Assembly (NCBI GenBank): GCA_018524725.1
Contig: JAEUWP010000276.1
Location: 1-26,756, forward strand
Origin: Podaxis mareebaensis
Lineage: Eukaryota; Basidiomycota; Agaricomycetes; Agaricales; Agaricaceae
Length of the DNA stretch: 26,756 nt
Reading direction: 5' to 3'
The notes beneath the pieces were generated by a model, which worked only from the letters and a program-made list of their open reading frames with translations, had not been told where the DNA came from and ran no database searches. A program made the position numbers and the translations under genes. The first letter of the stretch is position 1. Every line of letters begins with the position of its first letter. Shown here piece after piece: positions 8,435 through 17,469 of the stretch.

Positions 8435-10058
8435 TTCCTTCTCTGTCAATGATTATGCCGCCATTGAGCCAGCAACGTCCAGACCAGAAAGCTTCACAGA
8501 GCTCCTCCATGGAGACTCTCTGACCAGAGGATCTGACAGCAACTATGTCGCGACGTCTCCCTCGGACCACCTCGAGTTCGCTACCATCCAGAGCAAACCA
8601 TCCCCAATCACTAGTACCAACCCATTCCATCAACATTCATTCAATCATCCAGCATCTACGACACCTACCTCCGATCCACCACATGCCAGTCTTCCAAACC
8701 ACACAATGACTGTTCCAGAAGATGAAAACTATCAGAATTTCCTTTGACAAGCCCTTACCACCACTCCCCAAAGGAACTCAGATTGTCATCCATCAGGACA
8801 ACACCATCGAGTGTTGGACTCACGAACATCTGGAAATCCGACCAATCTCCCCCATCCATATAACCCCTCGAGTAATGTCTACCAGACCACTACCTCCCTC
8901 GCCCAGGCCACTGGTTATCCAAGCACAGCTGATGTACTCGCAGACCTGCAAAGTTGGAACCCACCAGCTCTGGAACCAGGAGATGAGTTATGGTTTAATT
9001 TCCGAGACGCAGCTACCCGAGCAACACGACCCCTCTACAATGTCACCTCGCAGTACAGAACGCAACATCAGGTCCAGTACGCGAAGAACCTTGTCAGACA
9101 GGCATGTACCTTTCTCACCACCACCTCGACCACAGAGACCCCCGCCTTCATCGCCTTGCTCCATCAACAGTATGGAAGCAAGCACACCATGGCACACTCT
9201 TCCTCCTCGAACCCCTCCTCCTCCACTCACACCCAATGCGCAGAGATGGATCGAGTATCTCAGTCTCGAGAGTCCAGTGCAACAGATACTGGAAGCCGAA
9301 CACGAGTTACACCAGAGAACTACCCCTGGCAGTATCAACGAGATCGAGGAATCCTTGTTGCTGAGGGAAGAGCCTATTCCCATCGAGCACGACCTGACCC
9401 ATTCGTCCCAGAGACCCTTCAGTCTCGAGCTAAGGCTTCAGTCGAACAGAAGCCTGACATCGCCACCTACCTGAACTTACCAACCCTCGTAAACATCTTG
9501 ACTCTGCAAGGAGAATTGAACCCCATCTCCAAATACCCCAATTGGGAACGCCACATTTGACGATGAACTCTCCCTCTCACTGTTGCAAAACTTCTTCCTC
9601 TCAATCTTCTCAAAGTATATGCACAAGGCTGCTGGCTTTGTTTAGGAGTAGGGCATATCGCTTCTGACTGTCCTAACCACATGTGCCAATTCTGTCAAGG
9701 ACAAAATCACCACTCTTGGCAGTGCATTCAATGTCCTCAGACTCCTGTCATTCTGTCTCGCTATCAGTCCCCTGTCAATGCCCCTACGTACAAAGAAGCC
9801 AAGAAGCGTGTCCATTTTCTCACCAACACTCTGACTCTTGGCCAAAGAGGACAACAGAATATGTTATACGAAGACACTTTCACCCTCATCCCTCGACCCA
9901 TCCCTCACGATCATGGAGCCTTGGAAAATACCACCACTGAGTATACTTTCAATCCCGTCACGAAGCAGACTGAAGGAAGACATGTCACGACTAACAATGT
10001 CCCTATCCAAAACCAATCCAAGCGATGCCTCACAGAGATCAACACTTGTTATAGGTAG
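8421..10058 (+). pseudogene. Third ORF downstream of pol with tandem CCHC zinc knuckles (three in-frame TGA)
   Basis: The frame opens at the ATG at 8421, overlapping the last 14 nt of pol, and ends at TAG 10056-10058 just before the purine tract: 546 codons with TGA at 8745, 9558 and 9564 only. Residues 1-110 are Ser/Thr/Pro-rich. About 170-260 looks like a folded segment (ADVLADLQSW, PGDELWFNFRDAATR). About 365-380 reads LNPISKYPNWERHI. Then two canonical CX2CX4HX4C knuckles follow: C404-C417 (CWLCLGVGHIASDC) and C422-C435 (CQFCQGQNHHSWQC), plus a further CIQC. The arrangement suggests a nucleic-acid-binding protein, Gag/nucleocapsid-like, in the position where errantiviruses carry env; no signal peptide or membrane segment is visible, so env is unlikely. 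The stop/start overlap suggests reinitiation after pol. I vaguely associate SKYPNWERHI-type segments with basidiomycete element proteins but cannot name a family. Confidence 0.75.
8722..9474 (+). CDS. Overlapping Pro-rich open frame inside ORF3 (+1 frame), doubtful
   Basis: A 250-codon frame without interruption, starting at an ATG, fully overlapping ORF3 in the +1 frame. The product is Pro/Ser/Arg-rich in the middle, then has a more protein-like Glu-rich tail (RWIEYLSLESPVQQILEAEH). Both overlapping frames are open for over 700 nt. The C-rich composition lowers the stop frequency, so it may be accidental; the absence of TGA interruptions is not informative at this length. Confidence 0.25.
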   Translation: MKTIRISFDKPLPPLPKGTQIVIHQDNTIECWTHEHLEIRPISPIHITPRVMSTRPLPPSPRPLVIQAQLMYSQTCKVGTHQLWNQEMSYGLISETQLPEQHDPSTMSPRSTERNIRSSTRRTLSDRHVPFSPPPRPQRPPPSSPCSINSMEASTPWHTLPPRTPPPPLTPNAQRWIEYLSLESPVQQILEAEHELHQRTTPGSINEIEESLLLREEPIPIEHDLTHSSQRPFSLELRLQSNRSLTSPPT

Positions 10059-10080
10059 ATCGATCCGGAGTTCGATTACA

Positions 10081-10092
10081 CAAAGGGGATGA
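10081..10092 (+). other. Polypurine tract of the chromovirus
   Basis: CAAAGGGGATGA abuts the 3' LTR (TGTTAC at 10093). It is the expected plus-strand primer and begins 22 nt after the ORF3 stop. Confidence 0.8.
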
Positions 10093-10739
10093 TGTTACAC
10101 TCCTCTTGTTCCCGCCACTGTCTATGTCTCTTTTGTAGTCCCACCTTGTCATCCACCAACCGCCTTCCCACCTCTTGACTCCAAGCGTCCACCCTGACCT
10201 GCCTTCCATCACGACTTTGGCCCTGCCTCGGATCTTCCAAAGATGCACTATGTTTAGCACTCAGGCTCGGTGATATGTTGTGTAACAATAGCTTGCCTTC
10301 CGTAGATCTCATCTTACCTCAGGCTCGGTCTTCCATACTTAGAGTACCAGAGTAACTACGAAGATTCTCCTTAAGGACATGTAGAATAGCCATCGCCTTC
10401 GTATTTAGATAGCTCGTAAAGTAAGTAGAACTTAGCTTTACAATCATTTGTACATAGCGCGAGAATAGCGAGGACTGTCTTCCGCTTTATCTTCTTGCCA
10501 CGTGAGAGCTCTACCTGCCTCGACAGGATAACTGGTGTAATAGCTAAACCTACGGAGTAGTCTGCGACCTTACAAGTCATATCTCTCCCTAGGCAGTCCC
10601 TGCAAGATTTCCAGCCAGCCTCTAGTTCTCTCAGGAGAACGGATGGGCGTTCTGCTTCAGGAACTTAATAGTGCTGGGGTGTCTTAGGACAGTATCTCTC
10701 CGCACTGAGACGACGTGTAGAAACTGTCTCTACATAACA
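10093..10739 (+). repeat. 3' LTR of the chromovirus
   Basis: 647 bp, co-linear with 1536-2182 without indels. Differences are transitions, mostly one copy having CG and the other TG or CA; at three places one LTR has TG where the other has CA, as expected if both descend from CG. ORFs within it (e.g. 10076-10312 and 10371-10580, minus strand) are spurious. Confidence 0.95.
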
Positions 10740-10744
10740 GAATA
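10740..10744. repeat. Target-site duplication, right (GAATA)
   Basis: A perfect copy of 1531-1535, directly after the 3' LTR. Confidence 0.92.
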
Positions 10745-10989
10745 TCAACTTAGATCTTCCTCCTCTCTCCTGCTTGTCCACTACAAGTCTGCTCCTTGGT
10801 CCAGGCTTGTCCTGTCTCTGTCTGTTCTCTGTCTGCTCATCTGCTCGAGTCTGTAGTTGGTCAAGTGAGGCCATCATGGTATCAGAGGGGTGCAACACAT
10901 AAGTTGAAGCCAAGGCCTCAACCCCATGTCCATGCGCATCTGCCCTTGGCCGCCTGTGGTCCGCCCCCATCCAGAGTCAGTTCTTAACA
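10745..10989 (+). repeat. Outer-element LTR, right part
   Basis: Continues the LTR interrupted at 1535. It ends GTTCTTAACA at 10989; TAACA is the inverted match of the TGTTA at 1071, and homology to the old chromovirus gag begins exactly at 10990, so 10989 is an insertion boundary. At 10877-10888 it contains TGGTATCAGAGG, which resembles a tRNA-type PBS and leaves an alternative reading in which the LTR ends at 10876. ORFs here crossing the LTR junction are spurious. Confidence 0.5.
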
Positions 10990-13080
10990 ATCAGAGACTG
11001 TCAGTTCCTATGAAGGGGGCATAAACACACCCAGTGGTCTATTTTACCACAGGTGATACATGCTCCTCATTTCATTCAGTCTCTTTGTTGGTCAGTCAGA
11101 ATGGTGTTGACTGATATACCTTGTTTAGCATAATCATCTTCTTCATCTGAGGAGAAGTCTGGGACTTCATCTTTGTCTCCAGAAGAGAATTCTTTGAGGG
11201 CATCAATGTCCATTGGTTCACCAGGTGGTAGGCAACATTCCTTGTAAACAAATTTGTTTCAAGGTGTGTCATTGAAAGCATCATTGAAATCAGAGAGTTG
11301 GGAAGAGGGACCTCTACCAGTTTTGTGTATTTGGTATTGCTGGAAGTTGTTGACTATCCTAGCAATGTCAGCTTGCCATTGTGCATACATGGTGGGTGGT
11401 TGGGTCATTAAATAGAGTTGTCACTGTACCTAGTCAGGAATGGAGTTGACATAGAGATGGACTTTGTAATTGTTGTCAGTGATGTTTGCTTAACATCTGA
11501 TTGAAGACAGTAATGTCAGTTTTGGAAATGTTGAGATGAGTGCATCAAAGCTTCTCAGTGGCTTGCATTGCTTCAATCTTCAGTTTGAAGTAGTCTTCAA
11601 GTTAAGTATTGAAATCAGTCCAAATACCATACTTATAGGTATTGTTGGTGGTATTCCATTTTTCTTTCATGAAAGTGTTGTGGAATCCAGTGGCATTTCC
11701 TTTAGTCATGTACTGAAGGGTGTAGAGGATTTTTTTCCTGTCATCAGCATTATTCTGCACATTTTGAAATGTGACTTGATGATTGTTGAAGACTAGTCAA
11801 AGTTGATCTTGGAAGGTTTGGAAGTTATGAGGTTCACCATCAAATAGTTGAATCTTCAGAGCTTTTGGAGCAGCCATAGCTGCATTCTGTTGATGAGCAG
11901 GTGGTCTATGAGGTGGATTTGGAGGAGGGGAAGGAGATGGTGGTTGATTAAACAGAGTTGAGGTCAATGATGTAGTACCTGGTACTCTTGGTATCAGAAG
12001 TATCAGTCTCCATGGGGGTGTCTGATCAATATGTAACTTGGGCCTCTGTGTCTCTGTAATAGATTGGCTCTGAGATATAGTATCAGTCAGCATTGGGGTT
12101 TGGGATGAAAACAACTGTGACTCATTGGTTCCAAAAGTATCTAAGGTTTGGGTAGTGGGTGCTAAAGGTAAAGTTGGCATCTCTGGGAACCTTGAAGAAG
12201 GCTGTGTATCTGGTCCTAGCCACAAGTGCTGAGATAAGGGTGAAGGTGTATTGGTCCAGGTCTCAGGTTGTACACTCATTGCAGAGACAAACATAGAACT
12301 CTGTGATTCTAACTGCTCAGTTAGCAATGTGGTATACCTGTGCAAAGCAGTTGGGATAGTGTTCTTGATGAGTCATTCTAGGGTTGACAGTTGAGTTGAA
12401 TGATATGATGATAGTTCAATGGTTGCAGTGGGTTCAAGGGTTCTGACTCTCTGATAACTGTCTGCTCAGCTGAATGGGAGGTGATTAAGGTAGTAGTTGA
12501 GGGAGGGGGTACTGTTGTAGTTGTACTCTGTCAATGGCTCAAATGGCATTTGAAGGCTCTAAAAAGGGCTTCAGCTTGGTTGATCTCTCAAGGGGAACCT
12601 ATCCAATGGAGATGTAGACTCTGAGTTTGTTTGGCTTGTTAGAAGTGCTCTTTGAACTGAGCAAAGAGGGTAGGATGTTTGACAAAGGTCAGGAGGGTCT
12701 CAAACTGCCAACTGTATTGGAGTTTGTAGCAGAGGAGGATGTCAGTGTCTTGATAGACACTGAGTGGAGATTCAGGGAGTTCTGTTTTATCTTCTTGTGA
12801 GTAACAGAGGGTGTAATAGACTCTTAGTAGTTCTCACTTAGTGTAGGATTTGCTGTTGATAAGGATTATGTTCTCTGTCCCATGGGTATAATTGTCAAGT
12901 CAATTTTGAAAGTCACTTTCAGAATGTGCTCCCTGAAGAAGAGTTTGAAGCTCTTGGAAACAGGAGTCAGAGAAGGGTTGGTAGGAAGGGGGAGGAAGTT
13001 GGGGATATGGATTAGATAGAATACACCTAGTTATAGGTGGAGGTAGATGAGATGTATTGAATAACAGTCTGGACAAAGGG
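10990..13080 (-). pseudogene. Decayed gag of the older chromovirus copy
   Basis: The best-preserved part is an open stretch at 12345-11797 encoding a counterpart of young gag residues about 250-430, including GEPHNFQTFQDQL, FGTN and VPGTTS segments with many substitutions. The CCHC region survives near 11030-11060 as degraded sequence and the acidic segment before it near 11100-11280. Multiple stops and frame changes interrupt the rest. It serves as an independent witness for which parts of the family are conserved. Plus-strand ORFs here (11536-11796 and 13107-13331) are spurious. Confidence 0.8.
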
Positions 13081-13211
13081 TTGGAAGGTGCTCCACTGAA
13101 GTTATCTTGCAGGAGACTTTGGCTGAGGATGCTCCACTGAAATTATCTTGCAGGAGACTCAGGTCAACTCATAGCCACAAGGACAAAAGAGAAGATAAGG
13201 AGTGGAGGTGT

Positions 13212-13222
13212 AGCTTTACAAT
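13212..13222 (-). other. Primer-binding site of the older copy
   Basis: Reads ATTGTAAAGCT on the minus strand, two bases from the LTR edge at 13225. It is exactly complementary to the LTR-internal 11-mer at 13517-13527 (minus strand AGCTTTACAAT). It differs from the young copy's PBS at a former CpG, yet remains matched to its own LTR. Confidence 0.6.
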
Positions 13223-13224
13223 TC

Positions 13225-13872
13225 TGTTACTTAGGCACAGTATGGCTATCATGCCAGTGCAGAGAGATACTGTCTTAAGACAACCTGACACTATTAAGTT
13301 CCTGAAGTGGAATGCCCATCTGTTCACCTGAGTGAACTAGAGGCTGGTCAGAGATCTCACAGGGACTGTCAAGGAAGAGATACAACTTGTAAGGTCACAG
13401 GCTACTCTGTTGATTTAGCTGTTATGCCAGTTATCCTGTCAAGGCAGGTAGAGCTCTCACATGGCAAGAAGATAAAGCAGAAGGCAGACCTGCTATTCTC
13501 ATGCTATGTACAAATGATTGTAAAGCTAAGTTCTACTTACTTTACAAGCTACCTAAATACTAGAGTGATTACTGTTCTACATATCCTGATTGAGATACAC
13601 CTAACTACTTTGGTGTTCTATTTATACTAGACCAAGCCCAAGGTAAGATGATCTACTGAAAGAGGACTATTACTATACAGAGTATCACTGAGTCCAAGTA
13701 CTAATATAGTATGACTTCAAGGATCTGAGATACAGCTGATGACCAAGGCATGAGTTGAGATGAAGATAGGAGAGAACATGGAATGACAGAGATGGGAGGA
13801 GGGACAGCCAGTGATGATGTGGAAGAAATGAGAAGTGGCATAGATGATGACAGAGACAAGAGGAGTGTAACA
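13225..13872 (-). repeat. 5' LTR of the older chromovirus copy
   Basis: 648 bp on the minus strand, starting TGTTAC at 13872 and ending GTAACA at 13225. Conserved blocks with the young LTR include the self-primer region (13517-13527) and the TATA-like TATTTA just upstream. The duplicated target would begin AAAGC at 13873-13877; its partner is outside the window. Confidence 0.85.
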
Positions 13873-13889
13873 AAAGCAGCTTGAGCCCA

Positions 13890-15579
13890 ACAACAGCCAA
13901 TGTCTACCACAATTACAGTACTCCCTTTACCAGTGCAACCTATGTAGCAATACCCTTGATCCCCTAGTGCCACCTCAATTCCATCCCCATACCAGCAATA
14001 ACTACTACAATATGCTAGTCCCCCTACACAACCACCTATTCCCAGAACAAATTCCATAGCATCCATCAATCAAGCTGCTACCTTCACATTTAGAAGCAAT
14101 ATTATTCTCCAAAATCAAAGATTCTTCCAACAGCCCCTCTTTACCAACCTTGTGACTTTCAGACAGCAAGCTACAGGAATTCTACAAGGAAATCCAGGAA
14201 ACCCAATCCCAACTGGAAGACCTGCACTGGCAAACCTACAAGCCCATGCTCACCTAAGTTCAGTAAGCCATATATTTCAGTGGTGAAAGGAGTCTTTAAT
14301 CAGTTTAAGTACAGGTTAATAATATCATACATTCTGCATTGCCACCATCACCTTTTCAGCCCCTCCCTACCTGACTACCTGCACCAGCCTCAGATGACAA
14401 TGACAATGACAATGATAATAATGATGACAATAACCTCCCATCTATCACCAAGCTAAATCAGCAAGCCTAACCTGTTCAGAAGATTGCTAGCTCTCATCAT
14501 CTTGCCTCAAATGGGAAGATTAAGGCCAACCCAATTCCAAAAGTCACTAAGCACAAGGCTGCTCCCACATCATCATCAGCTCCAGAGAGCAAGAGAATGA
14601 AGGGCCATATGATGGGTACACCCAATTATGTTGAGAGTGACATTGATCTCCTCCCTGACATTGTAGAGATACTTCCAGTTGCTGGCTGGGGTTAGGCTTA
14701 GGTTGAGGAGTTGTATAATGAGTGTGCAGAGGCTATTAGTCACCCTACACATTCTGCCAAGTCCCTTGAAACAGAGATGAAACAGGTATATTTATTCTCA
14801 ATTCTTTACTAATTCTCTCTATTCATTCATAGCTAGTCCAAATGCCCAAACTCACCAGTGATGCTGAGTGCCCTCCTCATGTTTCTCATGCTCATGAGCT
14901 TGAGGATGCCATTACTGAAAAGATTGACTTGCATGATCTTGATGATAATGAGATAGGTGACATTGCTCTTTGGCTGGCACACTCAAGCTCTCTAATAATG
15001 ACATAGAAAAACAGCCACCATCTACTCTCCCTAATCTAACAACTCCCATGGTGAAATCTGAGAAGACTTCATCATTTGTTGCACAATGAACTCCAGTAGC
15101 CCATGCAAAAGGCTCTAGCAACTACCCTCATAATATGGCCAGCACTCTTTTTGAGTTTGGTGACAATAGCCCTTGACCCTACTACTCACCAAGCCTGTCA
15201 TGAGGTTCTTAGCATGCAATATTTGTAGAGTAGCTAGATTATGCAATTGACCTCCCAACTTTATGATGCTAACCACTACATTGGCTCCCTCACACCACAA
15301 TTGGCTGAGTCAGAGCAGTGGTACTTGGATGCTGAGCATGGTGCAGATAGGGCTAAATTACTTGGGATGTCAGATAACAAGCAACCTCATTACTCCAGTT
15401 CACCTTATTGCACCACTCATCACTCCAGGTAGGGCCACTATCATCAAGAAATTTATTACACTAATGGTAGCCATGCTACCTACTGGTTTGGAGGTTCATT
15501 TAATGGTAGTAATAGCATGTATGGCTTTAATAACAGTCCAAAGACAAAGTGGTATACATTTCCTGATGACCTTTGTTAG
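13890..15579 (+). pseudogene. Myb/SANT-like coiled-coil protein, decayed
   Basis: A fragmented plus-strand gene. Gln/Pro-rich N-terminal part (13890-14260), an Asp/Asn run (14395-14441), a basic Ser-rich linker, then a trihelix-like segment near 14605-14785 (MGTPNYVESDIDLL, VEILPVAGWG, YNECAEA, SAKSLETEMKQ) resembling the Myb/SANT-like domain of many basidiomycete proteins. A 47-nt intron at 14786-14832 (GTATAT...CATAG) interrupts it exactly between KQ and LVQMPKLTSDAECPPH. The tail contains a coiled coil (LTSQLYDANHYIGSLTPQLAESEQ, about 15241-15312; the quoted stretch is split by no stop). Stops and frame breaks are many and CpG is nearly absent. Similar Myb-like proteins accompany PIF/Harbinger transposons, and a DDE relic lies 3 kb away, but the link is not shown. 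Confidence 0.5.
14395..14441 (+). repeat. Asp/Asn-coding microsatellite
   Basis: Imperfect GACAAT/GATAAT repeats (GATGACAATGACAATGACAA and on), reading Asp-Asn in the frame of the Myb-like pseudogene. A simple acidic linker repeat. Confidence 0.75.
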
Positions 15580-15792
15580 GGTGGTGCTTATCACTAGTCA
15601 CCTAAGCTTGAGCTAGGGGGCAGCTATCCTAGTAGATGGTTTGCAAGTGCTAGAATCCACTGAGAAGGATGACAGTAAGTAGGTGGCAAGGCAAGTGTCC
15701 AGTTAAGCACACTTCAGAGGTTGAACTTCTATCAGTCGAGAGTATGACCAATAGAGAGTTTGCTACCATACTGATCATTGACTGATATCAAT
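15580..15792 (+). repeat. Repeat X, left copy (213 bp)
   Basis: Starts GGTGGTGCTTATCA and contains GAGCTAGGGGGCAGCTATCC and GTGTCC..TTAAGCACACTT. An inverted, diverged copy lies at 16952-17163. It is non-coding and joins the end of the Myb-like pseudogene to the start of unknown gene B. Confidence 0.7.
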
Positions 15793-16627
15793 CTATTATG
15801 AACTTGTCCCAACCATTCTATATTAATGTTATCTATCATGCCCTCATCCACAAACTCAGTCTTCCCAACACCTCTCAAGGCACTACTACTGATACCACCA
15901 ACTCTACTAGCAACTTGACTCCCTACCAGAATGAAGCTTTCACTAATTGATGCCTCTCTGGCTATGTATCCCTCTTCTCTAAAGATTGGCCAACTCCTGG
16001 GCCCTTATTCTATTCCATTGACTGCATGATGACTGAGATACTTCATATTGCCTGGGAGAATGCTCCCTTCACCCATGTCTTTGACCTCAATGGCCTTTAC
16101 ATTCAGACAATTACTAACAACTTCAATTCATCCTGGGCTTATAGTTGGAAGATGATCCCATACACTGGAGAACCTCTTGTATTCCTCTACTCTTACATGA
16201 TGTACTTGCCAGAAGTCATCCCTCATATCATCAAGTATGAAGTTGCTCATGGACTTTACTTCTGAGAAGTAGAAGTCTACCATATTGATCCTAACTCTGA
16301 GGATCCACCATCCATTCCTCCACAGCATACCCAACTTCTCCTGCTCTTCAGCATTGACTCTAATGTCCCCAGCATTGATGAGTCACCCCCTGAAGAACCA
16401 GCCATTGTTCTACCTCCACCTCCTCCTTACCTGCCTCCCTATGTCACTGGAGATATCTTGTCATCATCATTGTCATCACTGCCCCTGTGCTGCAGTCCTA
16501 TGGCCAAGCCAGACTCTTCTGACTCACCACTCATTGGGAACTTCACTATTCCTTCCTCTGCCTCATCCCCTAACTCATTTACCTCCAATTCCTCTAATAG
16601 ACAGCTTCACCCAGACCTGGACTTATA
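15793..16627 (+). pseudogene. Unknown gene B, left copy
   Basis: Longest open piece 16026-16265, with MMTEILHIAWENAPF and YLPEVIPHIIKYEVAHGLYF; a TGA at about 16263 then leads in frame to EVEVYHIDPNSEDPPSIPP, a Pro/Ser-rich stretch and an end near NSSNRQLHPDLDL (stop TAG at about 16627). Upstream, 15793-16025 is related to the inverted copy but broken. I do not recognise the family. The same gene lies inverted at 17470-18345, so it belongs to a repeat. No catalytic motif is visible. Confidence 0.5.
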
Positions 16628-16951
16628 GTATACATCTTTTGTCTATCAATCAGGATGTATGGACATATCTCTAGTATTACTCTCTGCCTCTACTTTCCTC
16701 TTTTTAACTTCCTGTAACTTGTCTTGAACTATTCTTGGACTCAGTCTATTTCTAGCTCTTTAGTCTGTTTCTATTCCTGTCTCATCTCCACTCTGTAGTT
16801 ATGTGTCTTTGATTGACTATTGGACTTAGCACTACATTGTCATAGTTTTCCAATTAGGACCATAGATGCAGAGCTTAAATAGCCATCCATGTACTAGAAG
16901 CACAAGCTTCCAATATTCTTAAATTGTATCAGTGTCTTTCTTGCTCTTACA
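16628..16951 (+). repeat. Repeat Y, left copy: 3' flank of gene B
   Basis: Pyrimidine-rich at first, then GATTGACTATTGGACTTAG, AGAGCTTAAATAGC and ACAAGCTTCCAATATTCT; the same blocks follow gene B in the inverted copy (about 17470 down to 17225). The TTAAATAG box and the following TTGTATCAGTGTCTTTCTTG resemble an LTR promoter/R region, so Y may be part of an LTR. Not proven. Confidence 0.45.
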
Positions 16952-17163
16952 ATTGATGTTAGTTGATAATCAGTGTGGCAGTAAACTCTCTATTGGTCAC
17001 ATTCTCAACTAATAGAAGTTTGACCTCAAAGTGTGCTTAATTGGACACTTGCCTCACTACCTACTTACTGTCATCCTTCTCAGTAGATCCTAATGCTTGT
17101 GAACCATCTACTGAGATAGCTGCCCCCTAGCTTAAGCATAGTTGACTGATGATAAGGACCACC
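16952..17163 (-). repeat. Repeat X, right copy, inverted (212 bp)
   Basis: Reverse complement of 15580-15792 with roughly one difference in six to eight bases, again mostly C/T and G/A. Together with the left copy it encloses gene B left and repeat Y left as 213-bp inverted repeats about 1.58 kb apart (outer edges 15580 and 17163). Confidence 0.7.
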
Positions 17164-17469
17164 ATAATGCAATTACAAAGAGCACAAGAAGTAATTTGTG
17201 ATTTACAACTTTAGACTTTAGAATATTGGAAGCTTATGCTTCCAGTACAGGAGCAGCTATTTAAGCACTATATCTAAGTCCTAATTAGGAACTATGATGA
17301 TGTAGTACTAAGTCCAATAGTCAATCAGGGATACATAACTATGGAGCAGAGATAGGACAAAAATAGAAGTAGGCTAAGAGACAAGAATAGATTGAGTCTG
17401 AGAATAGTACATGACAAGTAATTAAGAGAGAGTCAGAGAGAGAAGTAGAATGGAAGCAGTACAAGAGAT
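17164..17469 (-). repeat. Repeat Y, right copy, inverted
   Basis: Minus-strand counterpart of 16628-16925, with a non-homologous 60-70 nt spacer (about 17164-17225) before repeat X. No gene is seen. Confidence 0.45.

Larger units (their letters stand above)
1536..10739 (+). mobile_element. Complete Ty3/gypsy chromovirus, 9204 bp
   Basis: A full-length LTR retrotransposon with 647-bp LTRs (1536-2182 and 10093-10739) beginning TGTTAC and ending GTAACA/ATAACA, and perfect GAATA duplications on both sides. It has a self-primer-type PBS at 2185-2195 and a purine tract at 10081-10092. Internal ORFs are gag (2331-4700), pol (4742-8434, order PR-RT-RH-IN-chromodomain) and a third ORF (8421-10058). 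The order RT-RH-IN and the C-terminal chromodomain place it in the chromovirus branch of Ty3/gypsy (Metaviridae). There are no frameshifts in gag, pol or ORF3; all 14 interruptions are TGA codons. The copy is therefore dead or nearly so, but structurally intact. It sits inside the LTR of another element. Confidence 0.95.
10990..13872 (-). mobile_element. Older inverted partial copy of the chromovirus (5' LTR, leader, gag)
   Basis: Reverse-strand homology to 1536-4440 of the young copy runs from the LTR (13872 down to 13225) through the PBS, the 41-bp leader repeats and most of gag, ending abruptly at 10990 where the outer element inserted. The remainder (pol onward) should lie left of the window. 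CpG is almost absent and there are indels and transversions, so the insertion is much older than the young copy. Confidence 0.88.

Noticed and set aside
2331..10058. Alternative genetic code (TGA = Trp) in the chromovirus
   Set aside because: TGG is used throughout, one TGA sits at a consensus Arg, and the LTRs independently show CpG decay that produces exactly this stop.
8421..10058. ORF3 as an envelope gene
   Set aside because: No signal peptide, transmembrane segment or furin-like site; the CCHC knuckles argue for nucleic-acid binding.
10665..10970. 101-residue minus-strand ORF
   Set aside because: It crosses the chromovirus LTR end and target duplication, so it is a chance frame created by the insertion.
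13685..14069. Minus-strand ORFs 13685-13900 and 13701-14069
   Set aside because: They cross the end of the old LTR at 13872 and have hydrophobic low-complexity content; not genes.
16128..16334. Minus-strand ORF opposite gene B
   Set aside because: Shadow of the plus-strand gene B reading, which is supported by its inverted homologue.
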